Below are positions 59,534 through 64,000 of a DNA stretch of 64,000 nucleotides, piece by piece (the stretch's first letter is position 1; every line of letters starts with the position of its first letter). Position numbers and translations under genes: made by a program. Below the pieces are notes generated by a model. The model did not search any database. It saw only the letters and a program-made list of their open reading frames with translations, and was not told the origin of the DNA. The DNA comes from Reticulitermes speratus (Eukaryota > Arthropoda > Insecta > Blattodea > Rhinotermitidae). The DNA lies in NCBI GenBank assembly GCA_021186555.1, contig JAJKFL010000012.1:7859394-7923393 (forward strand), in the 5' to 3' direction.

Positions 59534-59793
59534 TTTTTAGTCGTACTTCTTCTGCCTACTAGTCGTAGGTGTAGAGGGTTATTGTTTCGCGTGATCACAC
59601 ACATGGACATATACACATTCGGTAGGACTTCCCTCGATGAGGGATCGGTTCGTCGCAGAGGCCTCGACATGTACAACACACAATATTCACAAGAGACAAA
59701 CATCTATACCCCGGCGGGGTTCGAACCCGCAATCCCAGCAAGCGCGCGTCCACAGGCCTGCGCCGTATAGACAGCGCGGCCACCGGGCTCGGC
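59534..59793 (-). repeat. SINE family B, minus orientation, diverged
   Basis: cattcggtaggacttccctc, gttcgtcgcagaggcctcga and box B as ggggttcgaacccgc are in the family order. No TSD was resolved. Confidence 0.75.
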
Positions 59794-59814
59794 TGTGTAA
59801 AGTATGCGGAGACG

Positions 59815-59941
59815 TTCACACATTTTTTAACCAACAAAATGCACACTTTTTATTATACATAATAACTTCTTTCTATTTATTGTAGAAAGAAGTTGTAAGG
59901 TGTAATAAAAAGTGTCCATCTGTTGGTTAAAAAATGTGTGA
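59815..59941. repeat. Near-perfect palindrome, about 60-bp arms
   Basis: The left arm cacacattttttaaccaaca and the right arm ttggttaaaaaatgtgtga mirror each other around a centre near 59879 (tctatttattgtaga). It lies directly after the SINE B copy. Confidence 0.85.
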
Positions 59942-60039
59942 TCAGATGAAAATGCACGGTGTGAACAAAATACAGTTTATGCGGAGACGTGTTTGCTGCT
60001 TGCATTACTGAACATCGCTGTTCCGTACGGTCTCTGGTT

Positions 60040-60200
60040 AAACTCGAAGCCCTGACACTGGCTGTTTTGCTTAGGTTTCTCCTGATTTTCCTCAGTTCCT
60101 ACAGGCAGATGCCGAGATAGGACCTCAGATTAGGCCACGACCGCTTCTTTAATACATCATTTCCAGTTCGTTATCCACTAACCATCGCGACGCGGTATAA
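60040..60200 (+). repeat. SINE family E tail fragment
   Basis: ctacaggcagatgccgagat and gattaggccacgaccgcttc match the family E tail near 35745-35790. Confidence 0.5.
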
Positions 60201-60220
60201 TCTGAGCTAGAACTGTAACT

Positions 60221-60640
60221 AACTAACAAACTAACTAACTCCATGGAGCAGAGTCCTTCTTGAGAAGCTAACAGGTCGATAGGTATTCAAGAAATTCCCC
60301 GCGTTTTATGGAACCCGAAGGTTCATTACCGTCATTCACAAGAGCCCGCCACCTGTCCGTATCCTGAGCCTTATCAATCCAGTCCACGCCCCCTATCCCA
60401 CTTCTTGAAGATCCATTTTAATGTTATCCTCCCATCTACACCTGGGTCTTCCAAGTGGTCTCCTTCCCTCAGGTCTTCCCACCAAAATCCTGTATGCACC
60501 TCTCCCCTCCCCCATACGTGCTACATGCCCCTCCCATCTCATTCTTCTTGATTTGATCACCCGAATAATATTTGGTGATGAGTACAGATCATTAAGTTCC
60601 TCGTTATGTAGTCTTCTCCACCGTTGTTAAAAAATCACGA
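60221..60640 (-). repeat. LINE L1t 3' end, best-preserved minus copy
   Basis: Minus orientation of the protein tail and 3' UTR: tgaagatccattttaatgtt, gtgctacatgcccctcccat. The CpGs absent from the 9868 copy are still present here (ccccgcgttttatgg against ccccatgttttgtgg). Confidence 0.75.
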
Positions 60641-60812
60641 AAAATGCATTCTTTTCTTCCTTAATCTCTCTGGGTTTTAGCCCAAATCAGACGGACTCCG
60701 CAGCTTCATCATCATAATCATTTCTTCCTCCATTTTTTGGTCGGTGACACATCCTGTATCCCTTTTGGAACCTTGGCCTCCCCAGTCGTAGATATCATCG
60801 ATATCCTTACAT

Positions 60813-60976
60813 CAGGAGTGCCCAAAATTTCAGAAGTCTGGGAGCCACCCCAAAGTTCTAGGCACCGGAAGGGTGACATGAAGCAATTCCCACACTGAGG
60901 ACCCACAAATATTAGGCGCCACCGTACAAAACGTAGTCGCTCGGGCGACCTGGCGCCCGGAATTTGTGCACCCCTG
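60813..60976 (-). mobile_element. hAT-like MITE family G, minus orientation
   Basis: 164 bp with ends caggagtgcccaaaattt and tttgtgcacccctg. Its left third (ggaagggtgacatgaagc) is the part that resembles the 103-bp satellite unit. Confidence 0.78.
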
Positions 60977-61151
60977 CCCCATATAGTCAATCGATAGAAC
61001 TCCTGGACTGGAAATTAGGACAACACTGGAAAATCGCACAGGCTTGTGCTCCTGGAACCGGATTCGAAGTGGCAATCCCGGAATTAGAAGTCCCCAAAAC
61101 CTTGTTCGGTGTGAACCACGCGGTTATTGATATCTGCAGAAAACAGTTGGT

Positions 61152-61482
61152 TTAGCTTTTAGTTTTTTTTCTTCTTCTTCTTTCCCGGACCAGCCCCCCA
61201 ATGTGTAACCCTCTGAAAGAAGCCGTTCTTATTTTGCTGCGGTTTGTGTTTGGCACCTGGCTGTGGTTGCTACCCCCATAGAAGTGCTTTGTGTCAGATG
61301 CTGGCTGTCTGCGCTTGGCCAGTGTTGCTTGCATTACTGAACTGCTGGTATGTATAGCATCTGCTTTCGTTTTTACTGCCGCCAGCCCACTAGGCATTCC
61401 ACGAGGCAACCTTCAGCCTGTCAGTTTCGTGCTAAAGAGATACCTTCATCGCCATCATTACGATTATCATTATGTACTTGTG
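61152..61482. other. No recognised gene
   Basis: A minus-strand open frame (61152-61409) rich in Lys/Arg/Ser has no family match. Confidence 0.35.
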
Positions 61483-61770
61483 AGCCGGGATAGTCACCAG
61501 GCTGCGGGATTGACTACCGAGGAATCGTGGTTCGATTCCTAGAAGGGCAAGAGATATTCTTCTCTGCTTTTCTAAATTATTGTGACCCGTTCCAGGGTTA
61601 GCTGAGTCCCCTATTAAGGCGGTACTAGGGACTCTTTAACCAGGGATGAAGCGGCTCGAGCGTGAAGCTGACCAGTACCTACATCTGGTGTCAAGGTTAA
61701 GAGTGCGTGGAGCCATACTCACACTTCACCATATGCCTTCGTGGCGTGAAGAGGACAGCTTTTACTTTTA
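61483..61770 (+). repeat. SINE family A
   Basis: Head agccgggatagtcaccaggc, box B gtggttcgattcct, then gggatgaagcggctcgagcg and catctggtgtcaaggttaag. A mariner-like end (cagg-tgttcgacttaaaa near 61777) follows. Confidence 0.75.
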
Positions 61771-62043
61771 TATACAGGATGTTCGACTTAAAACCGCCCG
61801 CTTGCACGGCGAAATCAAGTATGCGGGCCGAATTTAAATCGACCACGCTGTACTTTGTTTCAGAAAAAATAAATTTGTGCTATTATTTTAAACTTCTTAG
61901 TGTTCGCCATTGGTTTTATCTCTTCCCATCATCGTTCCATGACCAGGATACGTAGAAATAAGTCACGGTGCTCGTTTTAACCCCACACCATTAAAATACC
62001 TAGGTTCCTTTTCGTGCTTTCAGGCTTCCGCCGCGATGTTGAT

Positions 62044-62223
62044 GAGATCTGCGCTCTTCTGGGTTGTTACGCAGCGTCGAATGGTAATCCTTTACCGACG
62101 TTTCGGGACCAACGTATCGGTCCCATCTTAAGTCCAAGAAGGTGGGACCGATACGTTGTCCTGAAACGTCGGTAAAGGATTACCATTCGACCCTGCGTAA
62201 TAACCCAGAAGAGCGCAGATCTC
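62044..62223. repeat. 180-bp near-perfect palindrome
   Basis: Arms of about 85 bp begin gagatctgcgctcttctggg and close with gcagatctc. Contains cctttaccgacgtttcggga and its inverse. The shared motif survives as CTTAAGA, T, GGGACC...GGTCCC, GAAAC on the minus strand (one core base altered). Same family as 52411-52608. Confidence 0.88.
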
Positions 62224-62550
62224 GCCTTGGTTTCTTGTTCGAATCTATAGTGCTTTGTCGTTAATTTGGAGAGTTTGTATTGTTGAGATGTAGCGAATTC
62301 GTTTCTGTCAGTCACCATTTTGGTCAGAATAACCTCTTTCTGTTATAATCTTTCTATGTATATTTTGCATTTCGTCTCATGAATTTAATCTCTCCGTCTG
62401 TGATTCTGGATTTATCGTTGACTTTTATTGCCTGGGTTTCACGACAGTGGAGCAGATAACTTGTTGTGGGCCCGTATTCTTGAAGACCTGTTTGGACCAA
62501 CTTTTTAAGTCAGCAGCCGAGCTGAGTTCTGAATGTAGTAATGTAGCATA

Positions 62551-62830
62551 TTTTTTTTTATTGAAGGACCCGCAGCAGATGCTACAGACTCACCGCAGCC
62601 TTTGAAGGCTTATCGTGCAACGCTATGAGGAAGACGATGAAGATGATGAGGTTTTTTCTGCTTTTCCAGTTTAATGGAGCACCGGTGGAATGAAATTGAC
62701 AGGGGAAAACCGAAGTACTCGGAGAAAAACCTGTCCCAGTGCCACTTTGTCCATCACAAATCCTACATAGACCGACCCCGGGATCGAACCCGGGCCTCCG
62801 CGGTGAGAGGCCTGAGCCATGGCACGGCCT
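62551..62830 (-). repeat. SINE family D, minus orientation, 14-bp TSD
   Basis: TSD agtaatgtagcata (62537-62550) and agtaacgtagcata (62831-62844), one mismatch. T-run at the left, box B as ggatcgaacccggg, head ccatggcacggcc at the right. Confidence 0.92.
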
Positions 62831-62906
62831 AGTAACGTAGCATAACTACGAAACTTTATTTTTCCAAATTGTTCCCCCGCCATCTCGAAATTAAATAAAA
62901 TATAAT

Positions 62907-63190
62907 TAACTCCTTGATGCAGAGGGCTTCTTCAGAAGCTGACAGTCGCTCAGTTGGTCAAGAAATTGGCCCAGATTTTATGAGATCCGAGGGTTCATTA
63001 CCGTGTTCAAAATAGCCCACTACTGGTTCCCAAGATGAGTCATATTGACGCGGTCCATATGGCTCACGCCCTTAAAATCCAAAACTAATATTATCCTCCC
63101 GTCTAAGCCTATATCCCTCAAGTGGTTTCTTTCAGCTTTTTGGACTATGTCTCGTCCATGTCACCCTCGATTTGAAAATACAAGGTAAAA
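62907..63190 (-). repeat. LINE L1t 3'-end fragment
   Basis: gatgcagagggcttcttcag, gagggttcattaccgtgttc and tattatcctcccgtctaagc follow the L1t 3' end. Confidence 0.6.
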
Positions 63191-64000
63191 ATTATGAGGC
63201 GCATTATGGTGTATTTATTCCTATCCTGTTACTTCCTCGACTTAATCCTAGATGCGATGCTGGGAGTGGGCGGCTACCGTGCATTACATAAAATCGTATA
63301 TCGACTTTGCTGGTGAAAAATTTTGATCCTTATGATAAATCTCTTCTGACTAGATTCTGCTAAGAAAAACACTTTGCATATGTGATACGAATTTCTGACG
63401 GCGATCATTGTTCAGATTGTAGTCTTCTTGGATATGGTACCGACGTTTCGGAAGAACCTGCTGGCTAAATGACCGTCAGGATATTCACTAGAGCCTGCAC
63501 TTGGCCCTCTTCTGACCATATGAATCCAGTCACACCCTCACATTCTACTTACTTGAAAGATTTTGAATAATATCCTTTTATCTAAATCTGGGTCTTGTGA
63601 TTGGGCTCCTCCCTTCAGGCTTGCCGACTAAAATTGTCTTTATGTCATTTATTCCATTCGTGGTTAATTCTTCGTCCTTATTTTTCCTTAATTTCATCGC
63701 ATTAACGTTCGATGAAGTGTAAACTGTGTGTACTGTTGGTATTTATAAGCATTCTTTTGATGTATGAGTGTGTAAACTACCATATTCCGTGTCGATTGTA
63801 TCATATCTACCGATCACTTTTCGTGTATAACTGTTTAGTGTAGGTCAGTTTTCATATTCTGTAGTCCTGCTTTCCGACTGCCTGACATCGGACTGGTAAA
63901 TCTATCGAGTTGCTTTTATGCCGGTAATAAGGTCAGTGAAAGAAATGTATCCGGCCTTGTCATCATTCCGTTAGAAAGTTGTGTAGGTAGGTCAGATGGA
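63191..64000. repeat. LINE L1t debris and a partial hammerhead-like arm
   Basis: 63425-63480 contains gtaccgacgtttcggaagaa, half of the 62044 palindrome motif. 63500-63710 has further L1t-like phrases (ggtcttgtgattgggctcct, cttcaggcttgccgactaaa). From 63711 to the end nothing is recognised. Confidence 0.45.

Noticed and set aside
61152..61409. Basic 85-residue minus-strand open frame
   Set aside because: Ends in a polypyrimidine-derived Arg/Lys run and matches no family.
36576..62830. tRNA-like box A and box B sequences at many sites
   Set aside because: They are SINE heads, followed by SINE bodies and flanked by TSDs. None folds as a complete tRNA with a proper acceptor end as far as I could judge.

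Overview
The window is animal nuclear DNA, most likely from a large-genome hemimetabolous insect (a cockroach or termite is my best guess). The evidence is short coding exons with GT-AG introns, insect-like orthologues of animal genes, and dense insect-type SINEs, LINE tails and MITEs. There are no operons, Shine-Dalgarno sites or other bacterial features.

Genes. (1) Two consecutive phase-0 exons at 1691-1903 and 2115-2210 (+) look like part of an unidentified gene. (2) Dynactin subunit 4 (DCTN4/p62) runs from 7625 to 17143 (+) in seven exons that join into a 503-residue frame. (3) Ribosomal protein S14 (uS11) lies on the minus strand, 20506 down to 18261, in three coding exons with a probable 5'UTR exon near 20757-20805. 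Its first coding exon lacks one base, so the frame breaks at codon 8. (4) The first coding exon of a ZSWIM8 (Dorado/EBAX-1) orthologue is at 21553-21727 (+), divergent from RpS14. No later ZSWIM8 exon was found, so 21.7-64 kb may be the start of a very long first intron.

Repeats. From about 22 kb onward the sequence is mostly transposable elements. I see at least five tRNA-type SINE families, called A-E here, several bounded by exact target-site duplications (TSDs). There are also tails of two LINE families, hAT-like and pogo/Tigger-like MITEs, a Tc1/mariner remnant with long terminal inverted repeats, and a ~500-bp interspersed repeat (R500). Two sizeable minisatellites occur: a 103-bp unit x 17 at 45192-46938 and a ~24-bp unit at 57664-58340. 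Many insertions are nested.

The most interesting pattern is a set of long inverted-repeat elements, scattered over the window, whose arms repeatedly carry CTGANGA, one pyrimidine, a covarying hairpin, then GAAAC. This resembles the core of a hammerhead ribozyme. Two related copies have 12-13 bp TSDs and a shared tail. That fits Penelope-like or retrozyme-like retrotransposition better than ordinary MITEs.
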